Origin: Polytrichum commune
Taxonomy: Eukaryota > Streptophyta > Polytrichopsida > Polytrichales > Polytrichaceae
Assembly: GCA_950295325.1 (NCBI GenBank)
Contig: OX485805.1
Span: 2,542,501-2,606,500 of the forward strand
DNA: 64,000 nt
Direction of reading: 5' to 3'
A program made the position numbers and the translations under genes. How positions within the stretch are numbered: position 1 is the stretch's first letter; each line of letters opens with the position of its first letter. Of this stretch, positions 26,041-38,207 are shown piece after piece. Under the pieces are notes generated by a model that was given only the letters and a program-made list of their open reading frames with translations, ran no database searches and was not told the origin of the DNA.

Positions 26041-26530
26041 TAGAGTAGCCTCCCGCCTAAGTATGCAACTTGAACATGGGAGGATTGTGCATACTTAGCC
26101 GGTAGGTGCGCACTTTAGGGTTTAGGGTTCCTAATCGCTTGATTCAGCTGCAATGTCGAAGAAACCGAACGGGAAACGCCTCAATGAGTCCCAACGATGA
26201 TGATATTCTTACCTCTCAAGCGTCAAGTTCAGGTTTAGGAAACACCGTTGTATTTAAGGGATTCGAGTCACTTTATAAGCAAGTGGTTGATATAGATGAT
26301 CAATTGCTCTGCTCCGAAGTTCGAGAAGAGGCTAAGGAAACATTTGACGATCTTAGAAAGTTGTTTGAATCGTTTCAAATTAAAGTAAGGTCCGGCATGT
26401 CACCTTGAAAGCCAAATGCAAGAATCTTCAAAACTTGCGCCAAACGACAATCCATGACATGTTGAACTAAATAAATCTGAACCCTATTTTTTCGGGAAAA
26501 TAATGCGTACTTAGGCGGGAGGCTACTGTA
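26041..26530 (+). mobile_element. Internally deleted pogo/Tigger-like transposon
   Basis: Bounded by TA dinucleotides (26041-26042 and 26529-26530) and near-perfect inverted termini of about 25 bp containing GTAGCCTCCCGCCTAAGTA. The centre keeps two scraps of coding sequence. Near 26153 an ATG opens MSKKPNGKRLNESQR, resembling the start of a CENP-B/pogo N-terminal domain. At about 26195-26408 another frame resembles a transposase C-terminal tail ending before a stop. The middle is missing, as in non-autonomous deletion derivatives. Termini and TA sites are seen; the superfamily call is from motif knowledge. Confidence 0.65.
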
Positions 26531-27243
26531 TATCAAAATTTTATGTTCAAATGGAAGTCCATTTATGGGTTACAAAATGGAGAGACAATCAAGTCATCCT
26601 CCTCGAAGCTCAACTTTCTCTTTAGTTGTGCCAACTCCAAATTATTATATAATGAGAAAAATCGGCTCACACTTCCATGTGGAAAGAGGTCCAAGTTTTG
26701 TCATCTAGTGGATTTTGCCCATTTCGCCAACACATAAAAGTTTACTTTGATAAAAGGTTGTTGGCCAAACTGATGCAATTTGATTCACAATGTAATGTTA
26801 CATGACAACCTTGACGAATACTAGAATACATATTACTTGTAATATGTTATTACATTCATATTTTAACACAAATTGTTGTAGAGAATTGAACATCTAACCA
26901 TAAGTGACAATGATTATCAAACTTATTGAAATGTTGTTGAACATCATAGTGTATGCATCGATCCAATCAAAAGAACGCAAATGATAGATGATTTAGCTTT
27001 AAAGGGGGTCATGACCTGCTATAAATGGCAACTTAAATTTCACCTTAAACATCATTGCATGATATTACCATCAGGCCTGTATAGATTGAGAGCTAAATCC
27101 CTTACAATAACCCACACGTCCAAGATATGCATTTGCAAATCTAAGTGATTGGTAAATGGGATGATGAATATTATTCAAAATCATAAATGAAGAATATGCA
27201 TGAAGTCTTCTTGGCCTCATTTGCATGTTAGTGTAAAGTCTAA
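26531..27243. other. Intergenic, no gene recognised
   Basis: AT-rich sequence without recognisable genes or repeats. Confidence 0.4.
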
Positions 27244-27744
27244 GAGCCGCTTCACACACGAGACTGAGAGCCCGTGACCATTACACTTCAAGCACTCTCA
27301 TTGGTGGAAAAGGCGGAGCCGGTCCAAGTTCGCTACTTCACACTGCGCTTGAGGGACCAACAGAGTATGTGAATGCAAGATGCATGTAAAGTGTACATGG
27401 ACTCCTACACGGCATCGAATGGATCATGTTTCATGGTCACTTGGACTACTTTCAAAAACCGTCTTTTGGGGGTAGGCCTAACACAAAACCAAGAGACCAT
27501 GGCACTCCAAACGCTCACAACCATTGGTTTAAACTATTTTATCATGTGTGAGGACCCACTTGAATAAAAATTCATTGAAATAGCATTTGGTCGAGGGTCC
27601 GCTCACATATGACTTCACATTACACTTGAGGGTCCATGACCACACTACATAATCTTGAAGGTGTCTTGGGACGGCCTTTGGACACTTCCTTTTGGGCTCT
27701 CACAATATCATGGTCACGGCTCTTGGCTCGTGTGTGAAGTGACC
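27244..27744 (+). mobile_element. MITE, GAGCCGCTTCACACAC family, full length
   Basis: About 500 bp with inverted termini: GAGCCGCTTCACACACGAG at the left and, at 27712-27744, the inverse of GGTCACTTCACACACGAGCC. Internal sequence matches the truncated inverted copy at 1036-1382, and the termini resemble the element in the SUVR5-like intron at 11696-12196. No coding capacity. Confidence 0.65.
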
Positions 27745-27955
27745 ATGAGTCAATCACACATAAAATTGCCGCTAACTAATTCATTTTTTTTTGAAATGTT
27801 AATCTAAAGGCCAAACCAAAAAAATTCCATGGAAACACTTGGTAAGATATCGAATTGTGCTGATCGCAAATGAAGGATAAGTGGGCTTGTTCTTTAAGTG
27901 TGATAATAAGATATGGGAAGGTTGATGTTGTCCGTGAAACTTTGCACGGGACTTA

Positions 27956-28473
27956 GGGCGGGTTTAGACTTGGAGTCAGGGCTCAAAAATGGGTTGGGGT
28001 GCAAGAAATCCACTCTTCTCATTGGTAGAGAGGCTAGGACTCGCCTCTTCAAGTTTACACCATGAGTTGGGGCCAATTAACAAATAAAATATTTTATTCA
28101 TCATGAAAATGGCCTCAAGCCTTGGAAAAGAGAGCTCCCAACCTTGTGGACTCTTTCCCTCTAGTTGAGGCCATTGTCAGAGCTTTTATTTGCTTGTAGT
28201 AGTTTATTTTTTGAGCACTGAATAGGAGGGGAGAAATTCTAAATTTATTATACTTTAATCATTATCCATAGAATAGTTCATTGAGGTGGATAACCCTCTC
28301 ATAATTGCAGCCTCCAAATGGCCCCAACCCCACCTAAATAGGTTTACACATGAAAGCAATGAATGGAGTCAGGTTACTTTCTTATTAATGGCCTTGGGGG
28401 CCCATTTGCATGCCACATGGGACATATTGGCCTTCGTTCACCAATGGCCCTGGCCCCAAGTCTAAACATGCCC
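27956..28473. mobile_element. Harbinger-type MITE with TTA target-site duplication
   Basis: 518 bp bounded by TTA on both sides (27953-27955 and 28474-28476). The imperfect termini are GGGCGGGTTTAGACTTGG at the left and the inverse of GGGCATGTTTAGACTTGG at the right. A TTA duplication is typical of PIF/Harbinger elements. No transposase remains. Confidence 0.7.
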
Positions 28474-28476
28474 TTA

Positions 28477-29917
28477 AACCTTGAGTTCACATTTCCTCAA
28501 GAGTTAGATGATTAGATAGAGAGACAAAGGGGCTTTGCATTGGGATTGGGCACTTGAAACGTATAATTTAAGTTGCTTGGAAGTTTGACTCTCATCACAC
28601 AACCCCTACCACAATTTTCAACTAAATGTGTCTTATGCACTTCTTAGCCCATCCATTCTCTTGGGACATGTGGATTTCTCTCGGGATTTGTTGGTTGGAG
28701 ACTTAGCGCGAGTTTCATGACGAGGGCTGGATAAAGTGTGTTGGGGCACTACACTCAATATTGTGTGTTTAGTGCCACTACTTGGAGTTACCACAATGCT
28801 TTAACTCTTTTACAATCAATGTCATTTTCTACGATGTGAAGATGTTAATGTTCTATAATGTCCAAACAACTGCTTTGACCTTCGTTGGCACAAAATGAGA
28901 CACATGACAAATAGTTATAGCATTGCATAATTCCAAATAGTAAGCGATACAATATACAATGTTTTAGTTTGGTAAGTGCATAGGTAAAATAACAAGTTCT
29001 AATTATAGTGTCAGTCAATACCATACCCTGCAATTTGGAGTAACTAAGTAAATTTATTTAATCCTTACTTTCTTTCATTTTTCTTAAAAGCTTGAGTATG
29101 CATTACCACATGCATGTTGGTTGAGTCCTCCAATTTTTCATGTAACAATCACACTTCAACACTAATAAACATGTCAAACTTAAAGACCTAGCATATTGTA
29201 GGCCCTTGTTAATGATGAAGATTGGATCATTCTTCATTTCACACCATTTTTTTTAAAAAAAAATATTGATTTCAAGCATATAATATTACACAACTCCTTG
29301 GTTGCATCATGTGGGATCAAGTATCACATGAGTATAATTCTCCTTTAGTTGTGGGATTTCTTGTTTTTGTGTATTGTTTTTTGACAAACAAATGCAGATT
29401 ATCAAGTATTTTAATCACAACCTCTTTCTTGGGAAAGAGACCATCATGGACGATGTTTTGTGTAATTAGTGTGAGTTACCATTTGGAGTTATGTGTTGCT
29501 ATAACTTATGATCGACATTATCGTCTTTTACCAACTAAGTTAGATCATGTTTTGTAATGTGCATACTAATTACTTATGTTATTTGGGTGAAAAATGATAC
29601 TCTCGGTAAAATGTTATAGCAATGCGTAACTCCAAGTGATAACCCACACTAATTAGACAAACAAAGTGTATTTGCTTATGTAATACAAGACACCCCTCAA
29701 ACATAAGAAAATAACCACAACCACCCCTAGTGTAAAATGACCCTTCATGGATACTCTATGATAGGTTCATACAAATGACAACTTTACCCATAAACAATTA
29801 TGCATGTGTCTATTTTTGGCACTACCTTTGATTTTTCCTTGCACGACAATGTTAGCCTTTACTTGACCATCTCTTTTTAAATAAAGGTGACCCATGTTGC
29901 AACGAAAGTGCGGCGAC
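28477..29917. other. Intergenic, no gene recognised
   Basis: No gene seen. A short motif around 'ttatagcattgcataattcc' recurs (28915, 29613 and 39340 regions), indicating another diverged dispersed repeat. Confidence 0.4.
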
Positions 29918-30316
29918 TACCGTAGCTGTCTAGCAGCTTGGGCACCTTTTTGCCTAATAATTAGTTAAAGTGCAAAAGTAAGTCAGGCAACCTAGAAAAT
30001 AATATTCTAAATTTGGGCACATTTAAAAAGAAAATTAAAATAAGTTAGACATTCATCCAAGTCATTTTTATAATTCATGGATGGTTTTCCTGTTTTCTTC
30101 TATGGTGGCTACGATTAACCTAAACACTTCCTTTAACCAACATTCCTTACCCTAAAGTTTGTTTTTTTACTTGTATGTCAGGGTTTTTAGGCATTATTGT
30201 GATTTTAGGCACTCTTTTATTTATTTATTTTTTACACTCGATGAATTTAATTTCCCATAAATTTAGGCACCTTCAAAAATTTTGTTTTTTGCCCAAGCTG
30301 CTAGAGAGCTACGGTA
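29918..30316. mobile_element. TA-flanked terminal-inverted-repeat element
   Basis: About 395 bp between TA dinucleotides (29918-29919, 30315-30316). Termini are CCGTAGCTGTCTAGCAGC and the inverse of CCGTAGCTCTCTAGCAGC, with inverted similarity continuing through 'ttgggca'. TA duplication suggests a Tc1/mariner-class non-autonomous element. Confidence 0.7.
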
Positions 30317-31600
30317 CTAACTTGCTTAACCCCTAACTTCCACACCCAAGTTCCCTAAAATCTGCACAAAAAATGTGACCTCAATTTCAACAAGCATAGA
30401 TGAAGATCTAAAGATTTTTGGTCCAATTGTACAGATGTTTGCAGAGTTAGAGGTGATTACTCATAGTCCAAATTTTAAACAATGTAGTTTTGTTATATAG
30501 GAGATCATAATAGGAATGTCAATATTGGTCTTGAGGGGCAGTAATTTAGAAATTAAATTGGGGTTGGTTTTTTGATAGAACTTCCACTCAAATCATCTCC
30601 AAATGTTACCCTCATTCAAACAACAATATACCTACTAAAATCAACTCACAAACCTTGAAACCGTTATTTTGTGAAATTTTTAGGTAGCTTTGCAATTTGA
30701 GGTAGTGATGCCACAACTATGCACCTTCCACATGGATTTACACCCATCAACACATGTCCAACTAAAAATTCCAATAGTGGATATTTAGGATATGTTGTGT
30801 TTGAGTGTTGTGCAAAATTTCAAATCAATTGGAAATCATTGGCACATAGGATCAACAAAAAAACATGTTTAGGATATGCTACCCTTAAACTGCAGAGGTG
30901 ACAAATGCCAAGCATGCGTTCATGGACTAGTTCCAGTGTAAACCAGTTGAGAGCACACTTCCATATCCAAAAACAACTAACTTTGTTGAATCAAAATTAT
31001 CCATGTGGCATGGCATAGCAAACTTGAACATGAACAAGATGAGTAGTTGAATCAATCAAGAAACCATCTGAATTGGTGTCAAAGTGGTCAAAGAGAACTG
31101 TCCATGACCATATTATGGTCGCATAGGACATTAGGGGTTAGACCAACCATATATCAACTCAATGAGTCATGTTGCAAGATGCTGAGCTTGTGGAGGCATG
31201 CTTTGCTACAAATACAATGTGAGGATGTTCATACTCATGTGACATCACTAAATCATTTATGGTATTTAATGTTATATACACAATTTGCGAAGGGCCTAAA
31301 CTAGATGCCTAGAGGTTCAAAGTGTCACACTTGCTAATTACCAATATGATTCCATTTGTCAACCAAAGTAACTTCTTTAAGTGAAAAAATATCTACATTA
31401 TGACATTGAGAGTAGCACATTGGGATATGTTTGATGATAGTCTTGTGTTTTAGTATGAAAGGGAAAGACCATTAGTACGTTTTTATTTAGAAGACTGACT
31501 CCACTGTCAACCATAACCACAAGGCTTCACAAAAGACAAGTGTGAATGAAAACAATCGTTGTTGTGGTTGATTGCAGCAGTTACTCACAACCACAAGCAC
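30317..31600. other. Intergenic, no gene recognised
   Basis: No supported gene. Short frames at 30719-30901 and 31047-31304 have no recognisable family. Confidence 0.4.
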
Positions 31601-32710
31601 CTTAATTTGTAGTGTGAACAACCCTTGTGGTAATTAGTACACTCTAACCTCCCTAATATCACACATGTGGCAACCAAAGTGCACATGATATTAAGGAGGT
31701 ATGTAGTGTTAACATGGATGCGTGATAGTAGAGAATTGGCATAGCATGTGACATCATGGAATACCACGAAGTCAACATTGCAATAATGAAAATGATGACA
31801 AGGTGATGCATGTGAGCATGTGGTTTGAATTCTTTGGTGGATTATGTTCATGTCAAAAACCCCTAGATATGTGGGAGGGAAATGTGACAACAAGGAGGGA
31901 GATTTAAACTGAGCACATTCGTTCCGTAGGGTTTTGGGACATAAGAGAGGGAGTGACCTTAACTTGTAGTGTGAATGACCCTTGTGATAATTAGTACACT
32001 CTAATCTGCATAATATCACACATGTGGCAACCAAAGTGCACGTGATATTAAAGAGGTATGTAGTGTTAACATGGGTGTATGATAATAAAGAATTGGCATA
32101 GCATGTGACATTATGGAATAGCACAAAGTCAACATTGCAACAATGACAATGATGACAATGTGATGCATGTGAGCGTGTGGTTTGGATTCTTTTGGATTTT
32201 TTGACTTTCTTGTCGAATCTTTGCTTCGTGTTTGTCGTTAGTTCGAATCCAGCCTATAAAGCTAAATCAACAAAAAGTAAGTTGCGTCTTGGTGTTATAC
32301 CTATTATAAAGATTCGTTTAACTTGGTTGTTAAACGAGCAATAAAAGAAATTTATGGTGGATTATTCTCATGTCAAAGAGCCCTTGATATATGGGAGAGG
32401 GAGTAACCTTAATTTGTAGTGTGAACAACCCTTGTGATAATTAATACACTCTAACCTCCCTAATATCACACATGTGGCAACCAAAGTGCGCATGATATTA
32501 AAGAGGTATGTAGTGTTAACATGGATGCGTGATAATAAAGAATTGGCACAACATGTGACATTATGGAATAGCACACAATCAACATTATGATGATGAGAAT
32601 GATGACAATGTGGTGCATGCGAGCGTGTGGTTTGGATTCTTTGGTGGATTATGTTCATGTCAAAAACCCGTTGATATATGGGAGGGAAGTTTGATAACAA
32701 GGAGGGAGAT
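31601..32710 (-). repeat. Three-copy tandem repeat, about 300-450 bp unit
   Basis: Copies at about 31601-31890, 31959-32395 and 32411-32700. Each contains 'ttgtagtgtgaa', 'acactctaacctccctaatatcacac', 'gtggcaaccaaagtgc', 'gtagtgttaacatgg' and 'tgtggtttggattcttt'. Minus-strand frames through the array translate into the same peptide repeatedly, which is a by-product of the duplication rather than evidence of a gene. The second copy carries an insertion at 32191-32352. Confidence 0.75.
32191..32352 (+). mobile_element. SINE-like insertion with box B motif
   Basis: About 160 bp interrupts the second tandem copy relative to copies 1 and 3. It contains TTAGTTCGAATCCAGCC, a good match to a Pol III box B, and ends in an A-rich 'aataaaagaaat' stretch. 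A box A is not clear, and the ends are defined only by comparison with the sister copies. Confidence 0.45.
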
Positions 32711-33165
32711 TTAAACGAGGGAGTGACATTACGGAATATAGCATAGTTTGTAGGGTGTATAAATGAGCCTCTGGCTGTATAAGGCGCCCCCATGGTGGGG
32801 TCAAAGGGTGTCACGAAGCAACTTTGGTACAATCGAATTACACACGTGGCAAGCCAGCGGTCTCCCACGTGCCGAGCTGGACGATGATGTGGAAGGGGTC
32901 CTTGACGGCGCTCGCATCGGTGAGCGCTGTCGTTTGCACTGGAAAGGCATGCATGGGCATGCATAACCCGTCGAGGGCTCGGAGGATGCAAACAAGAAGT
33001 ACACGATTGTTGATGCGAAAGTGTAGTGAGTGATTGCTTGAGTGAGTGGGTTCGGAGGAGGATCTTCTGTTTGCAGCTGGGAGGTGATTCTTCAGCTCAC
33101 CGAACTGTAAGGGATCTGTTGCTAATTCACTTGCGGTTGTGTGGAGCTTCAAAGGTTCTGTGGCG

Positions 33166-36100
33166 ATGGCGAGTAGTAATGGTGGGGCATCCGGGAGTAG
33201 CTGTGTGGGGAGAGCCAGTTGTAGACTGGTGCTTCTGCTGCTCTTCTCTTTCGCAGCTTCTGGGGTGGCACTTATTACCAACACCACTGTCACGGTAAGC
33301 AAGTTCTTGGTGTTGGTATAATCAATCAAGCAGCTTCTTGGGGGAAGGGTTGGAGCTGTATCCACACTCCTCCACTCCTGGAATGTGGTACTCCTGGAAT
33401 GTGGTATGAATGTGGCACCAATTCCTGCCTTGAACGGAATGGAGAGGGATTTTATTGCGAGAGTGGGTCCAGTCCCACCATGGCTGATTTCTGATCGATG
33501 GACTTAGTTGGGGCTTAACTTAATTAGTTGTGACTATCTTTCCTAGGCTTCGAAGGTACACTGGGGAATGTTAGATCACTTCTTGTTGATCTTCTCACTA
33601 ATACCACTACTGTCAAGGTAGGTAATGTGGGGTGGTGGTGATGTGCCGGCCGACCCGGGCACCATGGCTATTTTCTGATAGATTTAGTTGTGACTATCTT
33701 TCCTAGACTTTGAGGGTGGACAGGATAAGTTTCGGTGAAGACATCATGTGATATGTCACTTTTAGTTGAGCATTTCACTAGCACCGCTACTGTCACGGTA
33801 TGTAGGGTTGATGGATGGTGGTCTTTGTTCCAAGACTGTGTATATTGTGTGGGAGGTTTCTTGGTGAAAGGAGCATGAGTTATAATTGTAGGTGTAGAAA
33901 TTATGGTATTTGAACCTACTTAAGTTTCTTAAATGAAGAAAATGGAGGTTTCAGTGATGGAGCTCATCAACAATCAATTGTGACAGGGGGCAGCTCATGG
34001 CCCGATGTGCCCGCCCAGTGCATGTCCATCGCTAATTTTCTGATGTACTTGGTTGTGACTATCTTTGATAGACTTTGAGGGTGGATAAGACAAGGTTTTC
34101 TCAAGACTTCTTGTTAGACGTGTAGTTGATTTTATCACTAGCGTACGACTGTCACGGTGAGGAGGTGGGGGTGGTGGTGGTGGTCATTTGCTGAAGTGTG
34201 TGTTTTCATGGTTTCTGCTGTTTGTATTGGTGGTTTCTTGGTGAATGGAGCATGCCGAGTATTACTAGGCTTGGAAATGGGATGTAAACCTACTTGAGTC
34301 GTGGTAAGTGGGGTCGTGGGTGGTGGTCATTAATTACATGCAGTGGGTGTTTTTTAACCCTTTAAGTATATCTGTCTACCAATCTATGTAGCCTGTTGTT
34401 GAGTGTTAGTTCATGGTTATGTCGGGGCTATGACGCTCAGATACACGAGATACACTCACAGAGGAATTTGACAAGGAGCGTCGGGGTGGTTTTGCAGGAC
34501 TGTAGCAATACGTGTGAGTCGAAGGATTGCAGTGGTAAGCTCGAATTTGATCCCTGTTGTTTCATTGTGTTCCTGTTCGGCAGCTCACCACAGGTTCTGA
34601 GGACCATGACAAACCAAGCTTGATATTTTCTTGTTTGTTTGTTTTTTAAGACAAACGAAACAAAGTTGAGTTCATTGCCAGAAAACATACAAGGCCACCA
34701 GGATCTGAAACAGAGAGCGGGGAATTCTCTAGGGGGCCATGCGGTGGAAGCACAAAACCTCAAGAAGTGTGAGCAACTTAAAGCATGGTCAGCTAAACCA
34801 ACATTAGGCGCCCTATTATTCCACATAATCTTATCAGTCGATCCATGATATAGAAGTTCTTTGCCTACCCAAAGATTGTCGAATTTCGCAATAGCATGGA
34901 CATCATCGAACATAGCCTCTCTCTTCAATTTTTAAGAGCTTTCCTTGACGCAATTCTTGCATACTCAAGCAGACCTTGCCAATTAGTCAGTTGTACTTTT
35001 CATCCCACCTGTTGCTATTGAAAGTCAGTTCATTTCTTTCAATTCAAAAGAGTGTTTGAGCAGACCTTCCTTCCTTCCTTCCTTCCTTCTAGTAACCTAT
35101 GTTTGGGTTGAGTTGAGGGATCAAAGTACTTCAAGTATCCTAAATGAGGGTTCAGACTTCCGATCCTATCCTTTACATGTACTTTAGTTGGACACACCGA
35201 CTGAAGCAAGTGTAATAGAACTAGTGCGGATGGTAGACGTAGGGCAAGCATTACCACCCACCGAACCTTCCACGCACTGATGGGCTTACTGTAGGACAAA
35301 GACATAGGCGTGCACTTTTCATGGTACATTTCTGTAAGATTTATTTGGGATAGTTCTTTGTTACACCGTCGTTGCACTGCGACTAAGTATGCAATCTTGC
35401 TTGGTACTGATGAACAACTTGCGTGATGTTGGTCGTCTACTTTGCAGACCCATTCAACCTACGGTATGGAAAGTATTGCGGCATTGGATACACCGGTTGT
35501 GCGGGCGCCGTCCCATGTGATGGCCTTGACTTGTGCTGCAAGACACATGATAACTGCATCGGGTCGAAGCTCGGTGAGTGACAACCCTGGTCTATTTCTT
35601 TCATCTTGTGAGACACTTAACAATATTGTAAAGTGCAGATTTTCAGAGCTTCACACTCGTCCACGAGTCACAAAAATCTCTTTGTAGAATTTGTTCTAAA
35701 CTGTATATGCAGAAGCTGGTCTAATCGTCAATATCATTGAGTATGATGTACAACGATTATTTAACGTGCAAAGCCTCCATGTGAATGGGGTTAACTCTCA
35801 ATACCCAAAAGTGGTCCAATGTGAATGGGACAGAGAACTCTCTAATTTGAATTAGAAACTAGAGGCATAGGGGAGCTAAAGAAGAGTAGAGTGGAGTGGA
35901 GCAAGAGGTCATTCAACTTAACCCTACACTCAAGCTATCTCTCCATACCTCTTGGTTGGGTGGTTCGTGCCAAACAAACTTCTCAAGATGCTCAAATTCT
36001 TACATATCATAAGAACAATCCTGCAAACTGCAAACAGAGTCATATGACGTAGTCTTGAAGATGTCTGGCAGTGCATTATTTGGACTCGCTTGTTTCTCTG

Positions 36101-36422
36101 CAATTATTGAGCATTCCATGATTTGAATTAGTGCTTTTTGACATTGAAAACTCACATGTGGTTTTGTGTGGCAGCAAATTACGTGAACCGGACATGCAAT
36201 GAGAATTTGAGAAATTGTGTGACAAGTTTTAAGAATTCGGGAAATGCCACATTTTCAGGTGCAAATTGCAGTGCATCTGATGTCGAGAGTGTCATCATAA
36301 CCTCCATGGATCTAGTCACTGGCACCACAAGTGCGGGCAGTCCTCCCCTAATTTTCACTGCCCAGTGGGTTGCAGTGATCGCCTTTGGTATTCAAGTCCT
36401 AGTCCTGCTCTTGAACCAGTAG
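33166..36422 (+). CDS. Secretory phospholipase A2, plant type, with hydrophobic C-terminal tail
   Basis: Predicted calcium-dependent secreted enzyme hydrolysing the sn-2 acyl bond of phospholipids. Four exons with GT-AG junctions and matching phases: 33166-33294, 34462-34534, 35448-35573, 36175-36422, giving 191 aa. Residues ~19-36 form a hydrophobic signal peptide. [10 protein letters not shown] precedes the calcium loop [13 protein letters not shown] (residues ~73-85). The active site is [14 protein letters not shown] with the His-Asp pair at 101-102. Cysteine content is typical for the family. Sequons NLT and NRT are present. The last ~18 residues ([16 protein letters not shown] then NQ) are strongly hydrophobic after a small-residue stretch, unlike the usual soluble plant enzymes. 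This may be a GPI signal or a membrane anchor. The first intron (1.17 kb) contains repeated pseudo-exon-like motifs. Start chosen at the only ATG ahead of the signal peptide in this frame. Confidence 0.85.
33277..34160 (+). repeat. Repeated donor-site-like blocks at exon 1 and in intron 1 of the phospholipase A2 gene
   Basis: The end of exon 1, a block like 'accaacaccactgtcacggta', recurs at about 33591-33617, 33776-33802 and 34134-34158. Each recurrence is followed by gta or gtg, and each is preceded by a 'gactatctttcctagacttygagggtgga'-like sequence. These look like duplicated copies of an exon edge plus upstream sequence. None needs to be spliced to make the protein described. Confidence 0.6.
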
Positions 36423-37393
36423 TTTTGCATGTCTTTAGTTGGAGACTTGCGTTTTTTGACCAGATCAGTTGCTTTGTAAGTAGTGCCTGAGTGACAACTT
36501 AGGCCCACCGCCCCTTACTGCCCTCCACAGTCCGTTACTAGACAGCATCCTCTTCCAATTTTTATTACAGATGATTACCCTGTAGGGATAAATTTGATTC
36601 TCAAACTGAAAAGGGACTCAAAGTGACAATCTTTGTGATTCATTGTAACTGCTGACTGGATGAAGCAATTTCTGATGATCTGGTCCAATGGCAAAAATCG
36701 ACTGTATGGAGTTGGAAGTGTCCACAACATGGCTGCATGCCTGATGGGACACAGGCTTACCTAAGGATTTATAATATGTAGTAGAAATTAGTCTTTGTGC
36801 ATCTCTATGATAAGTAGAGAGTCTACAATCACGATGAACTCGACTTGAAACCATTGAAGACAAATGCCTACAATGGGCATGGGTGGGCACACTGTCCACG
36901 AAGTTTTTGGGCATAGTTGGTCAAGATCCTAGTGATTCTAAATTCAACCAGTAACATATCAACATCTTCCGGTTTTGCTTTATTCATTCAAGGTATATTC
37001 TACAGATTCCTCTAAAATGATCGGTAATTCTCCTAAAGTCTCGTACTTCAACTGGTTATTTCTCAAACTCAACCTCTTCATCTGTAACTACCTGCCGGTT
37101 CTCCCTGAGCCTAGGGTGGGCGCCTGATGTGCCCCAAGAAGTCACTTGTTTCATTTATAATTAGTCAAGTTTGTGCATTTCTATGATAGATAGATAGTAC
37201 TTGCAATCATGATCAAATCGACTTGGAACCATTAGAGACAAATGCATATGGGCACCTTACCCAAGAAATCATTAGTTTAATGTAATTTTATGATTCAGAC
37301 TGGTCAGGCTCTGGAATATGCAGTATATCCAATTCTACTACCACATGATCCATAGGTCCAACCCTTTCACATAGATGGACAAGCAATGCACTA
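36423..37393. other. 3' flank and repeat family A copy 3
   Basis: Contains the likely 3' UTR of the phospholipase gene. Positions 36900-37100 are a reverse-orientation copy of dispersed repeat family A. No further gene seen. Confidence 0.5.
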
Positions 37394-38195
37394 CAGTCTA
37401 ACCTTGTTAATATGACACTCGTTTATACGACACCCTCGATATTACCAACACCAAACTTTTTAGTTCAAAACCTCCTCTTTTATACGACTACGACACTCGA
37501 TAATGTGACATTTAGAACCTCCGTTTTGTCATATTAAAGAGGTAGTTAATGTTTAAAATTCCTTCCATTTATGTTATGTACATCGGAAATACATCCATTT
37601 TCACTCGGGAAATACTTGGGAACTTTACTCACCATTGGGAACTTAATGAGAATTAGGGTTACTAGTGTGGAATGGACATGGTTAGGGTTAGGGTGGCCTC
37701 TTGCAATTTTGAACAAGACCTTGATCTTAATGTTGCTCTAGATGTAGTAGATGTGGATGATGTTGCTCCACCTACAGTAAAATTTAGTGATGCTAAACAT
37801 CATGTATCATTCTTGTCTAGTTTCTTATTAATGAACTCTTTATATTTTGGTGTTAATGAAATGATTAGTTTTCAAAAGTTAGTAGGAAATTTAGATAAGA
37901 GGACAATTGCTAACTTGAGTAGGCAACACCATAGATTTTTGGACTCCTATTTCAAGAGTTCTTGAGAATATTTGTATTTGTTTGGAGTTATAAGTTATTA
38001 TTTCATACCACCTATATTGCTTAAACTCGTTGTATATTTTTTAAGAAGCTCATATTACTTATGTTTTCGTATTTCCTCAATAATACGACAACTGTACGTC
38101 ATTTTTCATACTAATGAGAAGAGGACACCTTGATAATAAGACTTTTTTTTGTGTTTCCCAACCGTGTCATACTAAAGAGGGAGAACAATACACCG
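37394..38195 (+). mobile_element. Pogo/Tigger-like transposon relic with transposase C-terminus
   Basis: The left terminus after TA reads CAGTCTAACCTTGTTAATA and continues TGACAC. The right end before TA (38196-38197) is a diverged inverse that keeps the ATGACAC core. Repeated 'atacgacac' and 'gtcatattaaagagg' blocks are typical of pogo-type ends. The frame at 37672-37965 encodes 97 aa ending in a stop; its SFLLMNSLYFGVNE and HHRFLDSYFK parts resemble a transposase C-terminal tail. The catalytic part is absent, so this is a relic. Confidence 0.55.
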
Positions 38196-38207
38196 TACAT
38201 GATATTA

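Noticed and set aside
31585-32991. Minus-strand frames encoding a repeated Cys/His-rich peptide
   Set aside because: The peptide repeat mirrors a DNA tandem repeat and frames break at its edges; no family recognised.
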